Shown: positions 19,670-30,292 of the stretch, piece after piece
How positions within the stretch are numbered: position 1 is the stretch's first letter
Layout of the letters: every line of letters starts with the position of its first letter
Assembly (NCBI RefSeq): GCF_011947285.1
Contig: NZ_JAAOZT010000006.1
Location: 186,001 to 250,000, forward strand
Source of the DNA: Glaciimonas immobilis
GTDB lineage: Bacteria > Pseudomonadota > Gammaproteobacteria > Burkholderiales > Burkholderiaceae_D
Reading direction: 5' to 3'
DNA length: 64,000 bases
Program-made: the position numbers and the translations under genes
The notes under the pieces: model-generated
The model's database searches: none
Seen by the model: only the letters and a program-made list of their open reading frames with translations
What the model was told of the DNA's origin: nothing

Positions 19670-20965
19670 ATGTTTCCATTTAAATTTTCGCATCTTCGTG
19701 GTTTGTCGTGGTCCGAACTCCGGGATTTATTTCGGTTTGCCGGCCGCCGCCTGAGTGAAGAGCGCTTGCCACAAGTTGCCAGTAGTTTGACTTTTATGAC
19801 GATTCTGGCGTTGGTGCCGATGTTGACCATCGCTCTGGCGATTTTTACCGCTTTTCCGTTATTCAGCACTTTTCGCGCATCGCTCGAGGTGTATTTTGTG
19901 CATAATCTGATGCCGCGAGGGATCGCCAATACGATTTTAAATAACTTAAATCAATTCGCTAGCAAGTCTGCCAGCTTGTCAGCGGTCGGCGGCGTCGCGC
20001 TGATCGTTACGACCGGCATGACAATGTCCACTGTCGATCAGGTTTTCAATAGCATCTGGCGGGTTAAAACCCAACGACCCTTTGTACAGCGTGCACTCGT
20101 TTACTGGGCATTGGTGACTTTAGGGCCGTTATTGATCGGTATTTCGATTACGGTCACGTCCTATCTGACCGAGGCTACCACTGGACTGGTTATTGGCTGG
20201 TTAGGCAAATGGTTTTATACGGTGGCGTCAATCTCTTTAACTACGGTGGCATTCACCTGGCTGTATATCGTCGTTCCGAATCGGTTCGTGAACTGGCGTG
20301 ATGCAGTGTGGGGCGGCCTCTTTGCGGGTATCGCCTTTGAGGTGGCAAAGCGGATTTTTACCGTATATGTGATTAAATTCCCTACTTATACGGTGATTTA
20401 TGGGGCTTTGGCCGCGCTGCCGATATTTTTGCTATGGATTTACATGTTGTGGATGATTACGTTAATTGGCGCGCTGATAGTGGCCGCGTTGCCGGTAATC
20501 AAGCATGAGCGCTGGTGGCATATTCCCACGCCCGGGAGTGCCTTCGTGGATGCGATGTCTATTTTACAAGTGTTGTTGGACGCAAGAACAGCCAACCGGT
20601 CCTCTGCGGTTAGTGCCACGCAGATTCGGCGCGCGACCCGATTAGGTTTTGATGAATCGGAACAATTGCTGCAGCAGATGCTGGAGCAGGGCTGGGTCGG
20701 GCGGATTAGCAAGACGCTGCCCAGACGCTTACGCTGGAATCGCCATGCGCTATCTAATATGGATCAATGGTCCTTGCTGACCAATCCGGATAGCTTAATG
20801 CTGGCGGAGGTATATCGACTCTTTGTGTTCAACACGGCATCGAACGCTATTGAAGCGCCACCGCTGGCCCAGCGCGTGGAGCAAACGATCGAGTCGGGGC
20901 TGAACCAGTCGCTGGCGCATTACTTTGGAAAGCCAGCGGAGCCGAAGCAGGGAGACGGTAGTTGA
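19670..20965 (+). CDS. YihY/BrkB-family inner membrane protein
   Basis: A polytopic membrane protein of the Virul_fac_BrkB (YihY) family, once misnamed RNase BN. The N-terminal segment SEERLPQVASSLTFMTILALVPMLTIALAIF is typical, followed by five more hydrophobic segments to about residue 270. YGALAALPIFLLWIYMLW is the conserved late segment. The C-terminal 150 residues are soluble and look like a winged-helix-type region (SATQIRRATRLGFDESEQLL). ATG 19670 was preferred because related proteins begin close to the SHLRGLSW motif; the frame is open from 19631. Function is unclear. Confidence 0.85.
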   Translation: MFPFKFSHLRGLSWSELRDLFRFAGRRLSEERLPQVASSLTFMTILALVPMLTIALAIFTAFPLFSTFRASLEVYFVHNLMPRGIANTILNNLNQFASKSASLSAVGGVALIVTTGMTMSTVDQVFNSIWRVKTQRPFVQRALVYWALVTLGPLLIGISITVTSYLTEATTGLVIGWLGKWFYTVASISLTTVAFTWLYIVVPNRFVNWRDAVWGGLFAGIAFEVAKRIFTVYVIKFPTYTVIYGALAALPIFLLWIYMLWMITLIGALIVAALPVIKHERWWHIPTPGSAFVDAMSILQVLLDARTANRSSAVSATQIRRATRLGFDESEQLLQQMLEQGWVGRISKTLPRRLRWNRHALSNMDQWSLLTNPDSLMLAEVYRLFVFNTASNAIEAPPLAQRVEQTIESGLNQSLAHYFGKPAEPKQGDGS

Positions 20966-21063
20966 GTCGGCGCAAAAATCAAGCGGCAAGCGTTCAAACG
21001 TGCTTAAACCTATTTATGCGTATCAATGCGGATTTGTAGCCAATAATCTCGCTAACGCCCGGC

Positions 21064-21092
21064 AAAAAAACGCCCCAGCATGCAGGGCGTTT
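21064..21092 (-). terminator. Intrinsic terminator downstream of DUF3761 gene
   Basis: On the minus strand AAACGCCC pairs with GGGCGTTT (21085-21092 with 21068-21075), followed by a run of seven T. It sits 63 bp past the DUF3761 stop and is also close to the end of the convergent YihY gene. Confidence 0.8.
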
Positions 21093-21154
21093 GTCTACTT
21101 CAGTTCACTCTGTATAGTTCAGCTCACGTCTGTGCAGTCAGACCCTAATAAGTG

Positions 21155-21628
21155 CTAGGAGCAAGCCTTGCCATGATCTGCGCGATTCCCGGCGGCCTTG
21201 GCGGCGGCTTCTGTCATATACGATCCGGCTTTGGTGGTGCCGTACCATTTAGTGCCGCTGCAATGGTAAACCTTGGAGCTAGTGTTAACCCAGACTTTGC
21301 CAGCGCCGCCACCGACCGCGGCTGTAGGTGCCGGAAGATTAGGAGTTTTGTTGGGGGAGGCAGCTGCAGCTGCTACGGCAGGCGCCGGTGCTGCAGGCGC
21401 CGCATTCATTGCCGCCGGGCTGGCACCGGCAGCCGTAGCGTACCAATCTTTGACTCCGCCATGGTTCGCGCATGCGCCTTTTTTGGACGCCGAAGCAGAA
21501 TAAGACCCGTCTTTACAAATTCCCGAAGTGCCCACTGGCGCACCGGTAGGTGCCGCAGTTTGCGCAAATCCAATGCTGGAAAAGGTGAGTCCTGCGGTTA
21601 AAGCGATCATCGTGAGCGTTATTTTCAT
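21155..21628 (-). CDS. Exported DUF3761 protein
   Basis: A secreted or periplasmic protein of about 157 residues. The ATG at 21628 has a GGAG Shine-Dalgarno and opens a clear signal peptide: MKITLTMIALTAGL, then SSIGFAQ with probable cleavage after it. The mature part has the DUF3761 motif CKDGSYSASASKKGACANHGG, then an Ala/Pro linker and a second domain with VWVNTSSKVYHCSGTKWYGTT and KAAGNRADHGKACS. The four or so cysteines may form disulfides. Function is unknown. It ends at a good terminator and seems monocistronic. Confidence 0.85.
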   Translation of the reverse strand: MKITLTMIALTAGLTFSSIGFAQTAAPTGAPVGTSGICKDGSYSASASKKGACANHGGVKDWYATAAGASPAAMNAAPAAPAPAVAAAAASPNKTPNLPAPTAAVGGGAGKVWVNTSSKVYHCSGTKWYGTTKAGSYMTEAAAKAAGNRADHGKACS

Positions 21629-21694
21629 TGTGCTTCTCCAAAAAGTTGTTTGAATTGCATTCAGCATACTATTTAAAAGCGTTGACCGATGCAT

Positions 21695-22156
21695 ATTAAA
21701 ACGTGATTATTGAACTCGATGCAAACCTTGTAAACGAGATAGATCATGCAAATGACGCATATTGCATAGGGGTAATAATACATTCCGATACGTTAACCAA
21801 CAAGCATCTATTCTGGTGATAACGACCTCTATACCGCGTGGTTGTTTTGGCACCACAGATATGGTCTTAATAAATGATAATAACGACAGTATTATTTAAA
21901 AGTTATTTTTCCGGTCAGCATTTGCGCGTACATTTCCCAATCGCCCCATAGTGAATTGCTTTTATTTTAATAACTCGGGATTAGCAGGCGGCCCAGCGGG
22001 GCTTTCACTTACGCGGTTTATAATTTACGCAATGTCGCGATTCGCATGGTCGGCGAAACAGTTACTGGAACGACGTTGCGTAACTTTAATACCAATATGT
22101 AATGCCGTTGTGCATATCTTTAATGTCACATTTTTCACTTAGGCAAGCCTGCACTC
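21695..22156. other. Intergenic region with no recognised gene
   Basis: About 460 bp, AT-rich in its left part. It contains the upstream region of the DUF3761 gene and the downstream region of the alpha/beta hydrolase gene. A 63-codon open frame at 21951-22142 (+) lacks a convincing ribosome binding site and is not called. Confidence 0.4.
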
Positions 22157-22999
22157 TCAAGTAATATCTTTGGCAAATTCGAATAAATGCGTCAATACCG
22201 TGTCGGGTTGCTCGGCCATCATTGCATGCCCGCTATCGACGAGGGTCACTTTGGCATGGGCGATAACGCTAGCCAAAGCAGGTGATGCGCGCGGCGGTGT
22301 CATGACATCCCGTTTGCCCAGCAAGAACAAGGTCGGGCAGCGAATGGCCAGCGCCGCGGAAGCACCATTTTTATAAATGTTGCATGCCGTAAAGTCGCTA
22401 TGGAAAACTGAACTTGCTCTTTTCAACTTGGCGGGGTTTTGCCGGTCTTGTTGCGCTAAGCGCTCCATCAGCCGCTTACTGCAGCCCAAAACATCGAAGC
22501 CGGGACCCGGACTGGACGGTTTGTGGACAAATCCGCCATGCGACCATTTATTTACCATGGCGATGGCCGTCGCCTGATCATTGCTGACGGTGTGCAGAAG
22601 TTCATCCGAAACTTTCATCGGATAAGCAGTGGCGAGCAGTGCGATGCCGCGCACCGAGACCGGGTAATAGCTTCGGGATGCGCTTTCCAAAGCGATCAGT
22701 GATCCCATACTATGGCCGATTAACACGACCTTGGTAACGCCGGTAGCGCTGAGCAGTTCCAGCATCCAATCGGACATTTCCTCAATGGTTGTCAGGGGGG
22801 CACCAAGGCTGCGCCCATGTCCGGGCAAATCTAGCGCCAGCACACCAAATCCGTGATGGGCAAAATAGCGCGATTGCAAGGCCCACACTGAATGATCGTT
22901 TAGTCCGCCGTGGATAAACACCGCGGTAGGTAAATTTGGATCGAAAGGTTTGCCACCCGTGTAGCAATAGGTATCGTTGCCTTGAATATTTATGATCAT
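22157..22999 (-). CDS. Alpha/beta hydrolase
   Basis: A 280-residue cytoplasmic alpha/beta-hydrolase. The oxyanion-hole motif is FIHGGLNDHSVW, the nucleophile elbow is GHSMGS (Ser near residue 97), the acid is probably Asp in LFLLGKRDVMTPP, and the catalytic His is in VDSGHAMMAEQP. Its ATG directly abuts the metY stop (TAAATG) with the Shine-Dalgarno AAGGGAGC inside metY, so the two are co-translated. The substrate is unknown; the pairing with metY suggests, without proof, a link to sulfur or homoserine ester metabolism. Confidence 0.85.
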   Translation of the reverse strand: MIINIQGNDTYCYTGGKPFDPNLPTAVFIHGGLNDHSVWALQSRYFAHHGFGVLALDLPGHGRSLGAPLTTIEEMSDWMLELLSATGVTKVVLIGHSMGSLIALESASRSYYPVSVRGIALLATAYPMKVSDELLHTVSNDQATAIAMVNKWSHGGFVHKPSSPGPGFDVLGCSKRLMERLAQQDRQNPAKLKRASSVFHSDFTACNIYKNGASAALAIRCPTLFLLGKRDVMTPPRASPALASVIAHAKVTLVDSGHAMMAEQPDTVLTHLFEFAKDIT

Positions 23000-24331
<1,332 letters not shown>

Positions 24332-24404
24332 AAGGGCAGTTTCTCCTATTTATCTGTTTGATTAATATAGACGTCGAAGGTTTTTCTAACTGGAATTCCC
24401 GCCG

Positions 24405-24458
24405 TTACACGCCTCATTACAAGCGTCGTCACACGCGTCATTACACGCGTCATTACAG
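24405..24458. repeat. Imperfect 12-bp tandem repeat, about 4.5 copies
   Basis: Units of consensus TTACACGCGTCA start at 24405, 24417, 24429, 24441 and a partial one at 24453. The repeat lies in the 355-bp gap between the divergent metY and CBS genes (24332-24686), so it may affect either promoter. Nothing else was recognised in the gap. Confidence 0.7.
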
Positions 24459-24686
24459 TCAGTGCTAGATTTTTCGCCGGGCTTAAGCTACATTCAAGGC
24501 ATCTGAACGATACGTAACGAAGCATTGAAGCTAACGAGCAAAGCCAGATTTTTCGATATTTTGAATTAATAGCCGACTATTGATCAAAAAATCGATAAAA
24601 ATAGCGCTTGTTCAAGTTTTTTTGCTGAAAACCAAATCTGTTAGATTCCTCGATACAAGCATAACAAGCAAAGGCAGGATGACCCA

Positions 24687-25142
24687 ATGAAAGTTTCTGA
24701 GATACTCAAAGTCAAAGGCAACATCCTCTACACGGTGACACCGGAGACACTACTAATTGAGGCCACCAATACGATGGCCGAAAAGGATATCGGCTCACTG
24801 GTCGTGATGGAGTTCGGCACACTTGTGGGCATGCTAACGTTCCGTGAAGTATTAAAAGTAATTCATGCAAACGGCGGTCAGGTCGGTAACAATACCGTTC
24901 GAAAGCACATGGATGACCATCCAATTACGATTACGCCAGACACCGAAGTTAACGAGGTGCGACGTATCATGCTGGAACGCCACGCACGCTACGTTCCGGT
25001 TATGGACGCCAAAACCCTGCTAGGCGTGATGTCATTTTACGACGTTGCCAAGGCGGTTCTGGATGCGCAAGGCTTTGAAAACAAAATGCTGAAAGCCTAT
25101 ATCCGGGATTGGCCCTCTAATGAATCATCCCCTGACGATTGA
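24687..25142 (+). CDS. Tandem CBS-domain protein
   Basis: A 151-residue stand-alone CBS pair that probably senses adenosine nucleotides. CBS 1 spans about residues 8-65 (VTPETLLIEATNTMAEKDIGSLVVME). CBS 2 spans about 75-130 (ITITPDTEVNEVRRIMLERHARYVPVMD, then LLGVMSFYDVAKAV). There is no catalytic domain. An AGGA-type Shine-Dalgarno lies before the ATG. A strong terminator follows, so it is monocistronic. The target is unknown. Confidence 0.88.
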   Translation: MKVSEILKVKGNILYTVTPETLLIEATNTMAEKDIGSLVVMEFGTLVGMLTFREVLKVIHANGGQVGNNTVRKHMDDHPITITPDTEVNEVRRIMLERHARYVPVMDAKTLLGVMSFYDVAKAVLDAQGFENKMLKAYIRDWPSNESSPDD

Positions 25143-25227
25143 TTCTCTCCATTAGTTAGCATCATCAATCATTATGGGGTGCCGCGTTGTAAAGCCCGTG
25201 AGTCTGCGTGACAACGCAGAGTATCCC

Positions 25228-25270
25228 AAAAAACCGTCATCAGCAAATACGCGCTACTGACGGTTTTTTT
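25228..25270 (+). terminator. Intrinsic terminator after CBS-domain gene
   Basis: AAACCGTCATCAGC (from 25231) pairs with GCTACTGACGGTTT, 12 of 14 positions matched, ending in a run of seven T to 25270. The rest of the gap to 25548 is AT-rich and should contain the promoter of the next operon. Confidence 0.88.
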
Positions 25271-25548
25271 GTATTTATATTTTGTACTGAGGTGGAAGCG
25301 TCTTATATTTTGTCTTAGTTTTGCCCGGTGGGGGTCAACGGTCGGTTTTAGGCAGGCAGACATATCAGGTACCAAAATTCAAAACATCTATATACGGAAA
25401 ATAATTCATAAAGTTAGGGAAGCGACTTATTCCTCCGGCGGACCAGTCAACGTACAATTAATTCCTCCGTTCCATACTCCGCTTTAGTACTTGCCGCTAT
25501 AGCGCTTATCGTTTAGGTACCTACGCTGTAATATATTTAACGATCACC

Positions 25549-27444
25549 ATGCCACCAACCAGTCGTCCCAATCAATTCTCTCTGTTGCGTCAACGTCGCT
25601 TTGCGCCATTTTTCTGGACGCAATTTTTTGGCGCGTTTAATGACAACGTGTTTAAAACCGCGTTGCTCACAATTTTGACTTATGACGCATTAAGCTGGAC
25701 CAGCATGGATCCCGGTTTTCTGACCAATCTTATTCCGGGATTATTCATCTTGCCATTTGTATTGTTCTCGGCAACGTCAGGACAACTTGCGGACAAGTTT
25801 GAAAAATCCCGCATCGTGCGCTATGTAAAAGTATTTGAAATCGCCGTCATGTCGTTGGCGGCGATCGGTTGGATGACGCATAGCCTCTGGCTGTTGATTA
25901 GCGCCATCGTGGGGATGGGATTACATTCAACGATATTCGGGCCTGTTAAATACGCCTATTTGCCGCAACAGTTACAAAAAGATGAATTGGTCGGAGGCAA
26001 TGGCGTCATTGAGATGGGCACCTTTGTCGGCATTTTGTTAGGGGAAATTTTAGGTGCCGTATTAGTGGTGCATAAATCCTGGGGGCTGGAGTTAGTCGCC
26101 GGCGGTACGCTCTTTATCGCCATCATCGGTTTGCTTTCCAGCCTTCGGATTCCGCTCACGCCAGCGCCGGAACCAGCGTTAAAAATTAACTGGAATCCGA
26201 TTACCGAGACCGCGCGCAACCTGCGCTTTTCGCGCCAAAATCGCCCGGTGTTCCTGGCGATGATGGGCAACTCATGGTTTTGGTTTTATGGCGCGATTAT
26301 GCTGGCGCAATTTCCGCTATACGCAAAAAATTATCTGCACGGCGACCATAGCGTTTTTGTTTTGTTACTCACTATATTTTCACTTGGCGTCGGCAGTGGA
26401 TCGCTGCTGTGCGAGCGCCTTTCTGGTAATAAAGTAGAAATCGGGTTGGTCCCATTCGGATCGATAGGCTTAAGCGTATTTGGCTTTGATTTATTTCTTG
26501 CAAGTCTGGGATATACCAATACAGCGACCGTGGATTTTATCGGATTTTTTGCGCTGCATGGCAGTACGCGAATTTTGTTCGATTGCCTGATGATCGGGCT
26601 ATTCGGCGGGTTATACATTGTCCCGTTATTCGCGGTGATTCAGACCAGATGCGATGCCGCCCACCTATCGCGCACGATAGCCGGGATGAACATCCTGAAT
26701 GCGCTGTTCATGGTGGTCGCCGCGTTGCTGGCAATGATTTTGTTAAAAGCGGGTTTGACTATCCCGCAAATATTTATGGTGACTGCTATCCTAAACGCCA
26801 TCGTCGCCATTTATATTTTCTCTGTCGTGCCCGAATATCTGGTGCGCTTTATGGCCTGGATTCTGATCCACACGATTCATCGTATACGTACGGTTGATAT
26901 CAACAGAATTCCGGAAGAGGGCGCCGCTGTGCTGGTCTGTAATCATGTCAGTTACGTGGATGCCATTGTCATCATGGCGGCCAGTCCACGACCAATCCGG
27001 TTTGTGATGGATCACCAGATTTTTAAAATACCGGTGTTAGCGTGGCTGTTTAGAAACAGCAAAGCGATACCCATCGCGCCATTTAAAGAAGATGCGGTAT
27101 TGATGGAGAAAGCCTTTGCCGATATCGCTGCAGCGCTGGAAGATGGCGATCTGGTGTGTATTTTCCCCGAAGGGAAATTAACCCGCAACGGTGAGATGAA
27201 TTTGTTCCGCAATGGTATTGGCAGAATTGTTGAGCGCACGCCTGTTCCCGTCATCCCGATGGCCTTGCGTGGCTTGTGGGGCAGTATCTGGACGCGCGGC
27301 GAGGGTAAGTCATTTGGTCGCTCTTTTAAACGCGGCCCTTTGTCCCTGCTGGAGCTGGTGGTAGGAAAAGCCGTTGGACCTATCGATGCGACGCCAGAAT
27401 ACCTGCAACAGCAAGTCCAGACTCTGCGCGGTGAGTGGAAGTGA
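25549..27444 (+). CDS. LplT-like MFS transporter fused to PlsC-like acyltransferase
   Basis: A 631-residue fusion for lysophospholipid recycling. Residues 1-415 form a 12-segment major facilitator domain (FWTQFFGAFNDNVFKTALLT, GPVKYAYLPQQL), like the lysophospholipid flippase LplT. Residues 430-631 are an LPLAT acyltransferase with the HX4D motif in CNHVSYVDAIV and the FPEGKLTRNGEM acceptor-binding motif. It resembles the first two domains of the Aas/LplT-type multi-domain proteins but lacks the AMP-binding acyl-ACP synthetase domain. Inference: it flips a lysophospholipid inward and reacylates it. The next gene starts 2 bases after its stop. Confidence 0.9.
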   Translation: MPPTSRPNQFSLLRQRRFAPFFWTQFFGAFNDNVFKTALLTILTYDALSWTSMDPGFLTNLIPGLFILPFVLFSATSGQLADKFEKSRIVRYVKVFEIAVMSLAAIGWMTHSLWLLISAIVGMGLHSTIFGPVKYAYLPQQLQKDELVGGNGVIEMGTFVGILLGEILGAVLVVHKSWGLELVAGGTLFIAIIGLLSSLRIPLTPAPEPALKINWNPITETARNLRFSRQNRPVFLAMMGNSWFWFYGAIMLAQFPLYAKNYLHGDHSVFVLLLTIFSLGVGSGSLLCERLSGNKVEIGLVPFGSIGLSVFGFDLFLASLGYTNTATVDFIGFFALHGSTRILFDCLMIGLFGGLYIVPLFAVIQTRCDAAHLSRTIAGMNILNALFMVVAALLAMILLKAGLTIPQIFMVTAILNAIVAIYIFSVVPEYLVRFMAWILIHTIHRIRTVDINRIPEEGAAVLVCNHVSYVDAIVIMAASPRPIRFVMDHQIFKIPVLAWLFRNSKAIPIAPFKEDAVLMEKAFADIAAALEDGDLVCIFPEGKLTRNGEMNLFRNGIGRIVERTPVPVIPMALRGLWGSIWTRGEGKSFGRSFKRGPLSLLELVVGKAVGPIDATPEYLQQQVQTLRGEWK

Positions 27445-27446
27445 CG

Positions 27447-28487
27447 ATGTCGACAACGCCAACCGACACTCGGCAGCAACAGCAGGCAAAGCTATCAAAT
27501 ACGTCGCGCTTTAGTAGTCCTGTGCGGACTGTTATTACGGGCTGGTTGTTGGATAAACAGTTATCGCCAATGGCCGCAGAGCGCGCTTTGCAGTTGTCAG
27601 GCGAGTTACCGAAAGCAGCAGACTGGAATTATTTTCTTCAGAAATTTTTTTTGTTTGGCGGGGCTTTGTTGCTGGTGGCCGGCATCATTTTTTTGTTCGC
27701 TTTTAATTGGTCAGTGTTGCCACGATTTGCCAAGTTCACTTTGCTTGAAGGGCTCTTGATCGCTGCGGCGTTGTCGGCGCATCGCTACACGCTCGATACC
27801 CGCAAAGGCCAGGCCGCGTTATTCGCGGCGATGTTGTCTTGCGGCGCGCTGTTGGCTTACTTTGGACAGACTTATCAAACTGGAGCCGATCCTTACCAGC
27901 TCTTCCTGACCTGGAGTATTTTAATTTTTCCATGGGTCTTAATCTCGCGTTTAAATATAGCGTGGTGTCTGTGGCTGACGTTATTAAATGTCACATTGAT
28001 GCTCTATCCAGCGCTAGACCAAATCAAAATATTCTGGTTTCTCGGACCTAAGGATTTTTTGTACGATATATTATTCTGGCTTAACCTGCTGATATGGGGA
28101 ACTGCCGAAATTGTTTTTCATCGGCAGCGTCCAGATTCTACTGTTGCGAGCTATGCCTGGCGATACCGTTACTTTATGCGGTTTTCGACGCTTCTCACAT
28201 TGGCCTGTGGCGTCATGTTTAGCAATTCGCTGGTGATATTGGTCGTGACCGCCGCATTTTATGTTTTGTATTTTCGTCGGCGCGATTTGTTATTGTTGAC
28301 TGGCTGTTGTTTTGCATTGATTGCCATTGGCGCCATGCAAATAATAAATTTTACTCTTTTTCTTTTTGATAAAGACGGCACTCTTTCTTTGCTATCTCTG
28401 AGTTTATTTCTAATGATTGCTCTGGTCACCGCCTCGCTGTGGTTTGCCCGCCTGCAACGTCAATGGCGGGTAGAGGAGCGGATTTGA
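27447..28487 (+). CDS. DUF2157 membrane protein
   Basis: A roughly 346-residue inner-membrane protein with a soluble N-terminal 75 residues and about ten hydrophobic segments. DUF2157 landmarks are LDKQLSPMAAERALQLSG near the N-terminus, KFFLFGGALLLVAGIIFLFAFNW, and the QTGADPYQLFLTWSILIFPWVL segment. ATG 27447 follows the preceding TGA by 2 bases. First gene of a DUF2157-DUF4401-GDYXXLXY triplet found together in many proteobacteria. No function has been established to my knowledge. Confidence 0.85.
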   Translation: MSTTPTDTRQQQQAKLSNTSRFSSPVRTVITGWLLDKQLSPMAAERALQLSGELPKAADWNYFLQKFFLFGGALLLVAGIIFLFAFNWSVLPRFAKFTLLEGLLIAAALSAHRYTLDTRKGQAALFAAMLSCGALLAYFGQTYQTGADPYQLFLTWSILIFPWVLISRLNIAWCLWLTLLNVTLMLYPALDQIKIFWFLGPKDFLYDILFWLNLLIWGTAEIVFHRQRPDSTVASYAWRYRYFMRFSTLLTLACGVMFSNSLVILVVTAAFYVLYFRRRDLLLLTGCCFALIAIGAMQIINFTLFLFDKDGTLSLLSLSLFLMIALVTASLWFARLQRQWRVEERI

Positions 28488-29653
28488 ACAACGTTTCCTC
28501 GCCGTCCGCAAGGACGGATCAAGTCGCCGGGAGTGAACATTTACAATGGGAGCCCACTCTTCTTTGGCAGCAGTTACATGCCGAAAGTTGGGTATTAACT
28601 GATCAGGTGCCGCTGGCTCTGCCGGCGCAGGCGTCAGCGCCATGGTATATGCACCTGATGTTGGGTCTATGCGGTTGTTTTACTGCATTTTTCTTCATGA
28701 TATTTTCAGAATTTTTGTTTATTGATTGGCTGGATTTGAAATTCGCGGTGCCGCTAATGGGAGGGATATTGATCGGCATAGCGGGCTTTATTACCCGCTT
28801 TGGCAGTAACGATCTATGGAGGCAGGTCGCATTCGGGCTGGGTATGGCGGGACAGACGATCGCGGGATTTTGGTTAGTGCACACTTTTGGTGACAACATC
28901 GCATGGCCCTGGTTTTGTGTGGCCTTGGTTCAAATAATGTTAGTTGTGCTGATACCAGGGTTTTTGCTTCGCTTGCTGACCACCTTCTCGTCCGTATTGT
29001 TCTTGCAATGCGGTTGCCTGATAGGGTGTGGGTTTAGCCCGGTTTTGCCAGTTTGTGCTGCGTTGGTAGCGCTTCTTTGGCTGGATGAGTCGTATTGGCA
29101 AGTCCGCTTACGTCATGTCTATTTGCCGATTGTTAGCGGCTTGTCGCTGGCACTGGCAGGTCTGGTGATTTTGGCGACCTCGACACCTTTCCTGGCGTCT
29201 GGAGGAGTCGATAACCGGTATCGCTTCTTGGGTGGCGGCCTGGACCAATGGCTAAGCTTGCTTGAGCCGGTCATCGTTGGGGTAATATTTTTAACGGTGG
29301 TGGCGCAATTAGCGCATCCATTGCCGCGAGTACAGCGGATGGTTGCGTTTGCCAGTGGGCTGGCATTGGCGATTCTTGGTGGCTGGATTATGGGGTTGGA
29401 GCTGGGGGTGATGTTGATATTGCTTGGCTTTGCGCGCGGCCGACGGACGTTGATGATCGCTGGCATTGTGGCCTCGTTCGGTTATTTGTCATGGTTCTAT
29501 TATTCTTTGCCTATGACTTTGGTATTCAAGTCTATCGGCCTGATGCTGACGGGCGTGGCGTTTTTGGTGGCTTATTACATCCTTTCCCGCTTATCAACTG
29601 AGGTAGGAACCGGAGCAATACCAGAGGTGACTACGGAGGCAGAAAATGTTTGA
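28484..29653 (+). CDS. DUF4401 membrane protein
   Basis: About 389 residues from a TTG start at 28484, which overlaps the preceding stop as TTGA and has a strong GAGGAG Shine-Dalgarno. The frame is open upstream to 28439 within the DUF2157 gene, but that start is less likely. The protein is soluble for about 45 residues and then has about ten membrane segments, including the conserved YYSLPMTLVFKSIGLMLTG near the end. It is probably co-translated with both neighbours and may form a membrane complex with them. Function is unknown. Confidence 0.83.
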   Translation: MNNVSSPSARTDQVAGSEHLQWEPTLLWQQLHAESWVLTDQVPLALPAQASAPWYMHLMLGLCGCFTAFFFMIFSEFLFIDWLDLKFAVPLMGGILIGIAGFITRFGSNDLWRQVAFGLGMAGQTIAGFWLVHTFGDNIAWPWFCVALVQIMLVVLIPGFLLRLLTTFSSVLFLQCGCLIGCGFSPVLPVCAALVALLWLDESYWQVRLRHVYLPIVSGLSLALAGLVILATSTPFLASGGVDNRYRFLGGGLDQWLSLLEPVIVGVIFLTVVAQLAHPLPRVQRMVAFASGLALAILGGWIMGLELGVMLILLGFARGRRTLMIAGIVASFGYLSWFYYSLPMTLVFKSIGLMLTGVAFLVAYYILSRLSTEVGTGAIPEVTTEAENV

Positions 29654-30218
29654 TCAGGCAATCGTCAAAAACAACCGGGGCGGCTTGATATTGATCGGCC
29701 TGATGCTAATACTGGCAGCGATCAATCAAGCAATCTGGCATAAAGAAGAGACGCTAAAGTACGGCCGCAGCATATCGTTGGCAATGGAGCCAGTGGACCC
29801 GCGGTCGTTAATGCAAAGCAATTACATAGCGCTGGATTGGCAATTATCCCGGGATATACAGGCTTCATCCGCGTCCATTCCAGCGACTGGCAAGGCGGTT
29901 ATCGCCTTGCCTTCTGATGAAGCAGCGAATTTACCGGCCACATTTGTCCGGATCGATGATGGCAAGCCGTTGGCAAAAAATCAGATCTTAATTGAATACC
30001 GGGTGCGAAAAGGCCATGTAAAAGTGGTTGCCGATGCTTATTCTTTTCAGGGCAGCCAAGGCGCAGCTTTTGCCGCCGCCCGTTATGGCCAGTTCCGTGT
30101 TGCGCCAGACGGACAGGCGCTATTAGTCGGTTTGCAAGATGAAAAGCGCGTGCTGATACGCCCATCGACGCCAACTTTGGCACAAACGTCCACTAAAACA
30201 GCCAAAAAATCCCCGTAA
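29646..30218 (+). CDS. GDYXXLXY-domain membrane-anchored protein
   Basis: A 190-residue protein with one N-terminal membrane segment (about residues 13-28) and the rest probably periplasmic. The family is named for GDYxxLxY; here the motif reads SNYIALDW after DPRSLMQ, so the Gly-Asp pair and final Tyr are replaced. YRVRKGHVKVVADAYSFQ and the ARYGQFRVAPDGQALLVGL segment fit the family. Its ATG overlaps the DUF4401 stop by 8 bases. It closes the triplet operon. Function is unknown. Confidence 0.83.
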   Translation: MFDQAIVKNNRGGLILIGLMLILAAINQAIWHKEETLKYGRSISLAMEPVDPRSLMQSNYIALDWQLSRDIQASSASIPATGKAVIALPSDEAANLPATFVRIDDGKPLAKNQILIEYRVRKGHVKVVADAYSFQGSQGAAFAAARYGQFRVAPDGQALLVGLQDEKRVLIRPSTPTLAQTSTKTAKKSP

Positions 30219-30292
30219 CCGGTGTGCAACTAACTGTAGTGTCATCGGCACTGGTAAAATTATCCTTTAAAGTATAACTATTCAGGATTACC

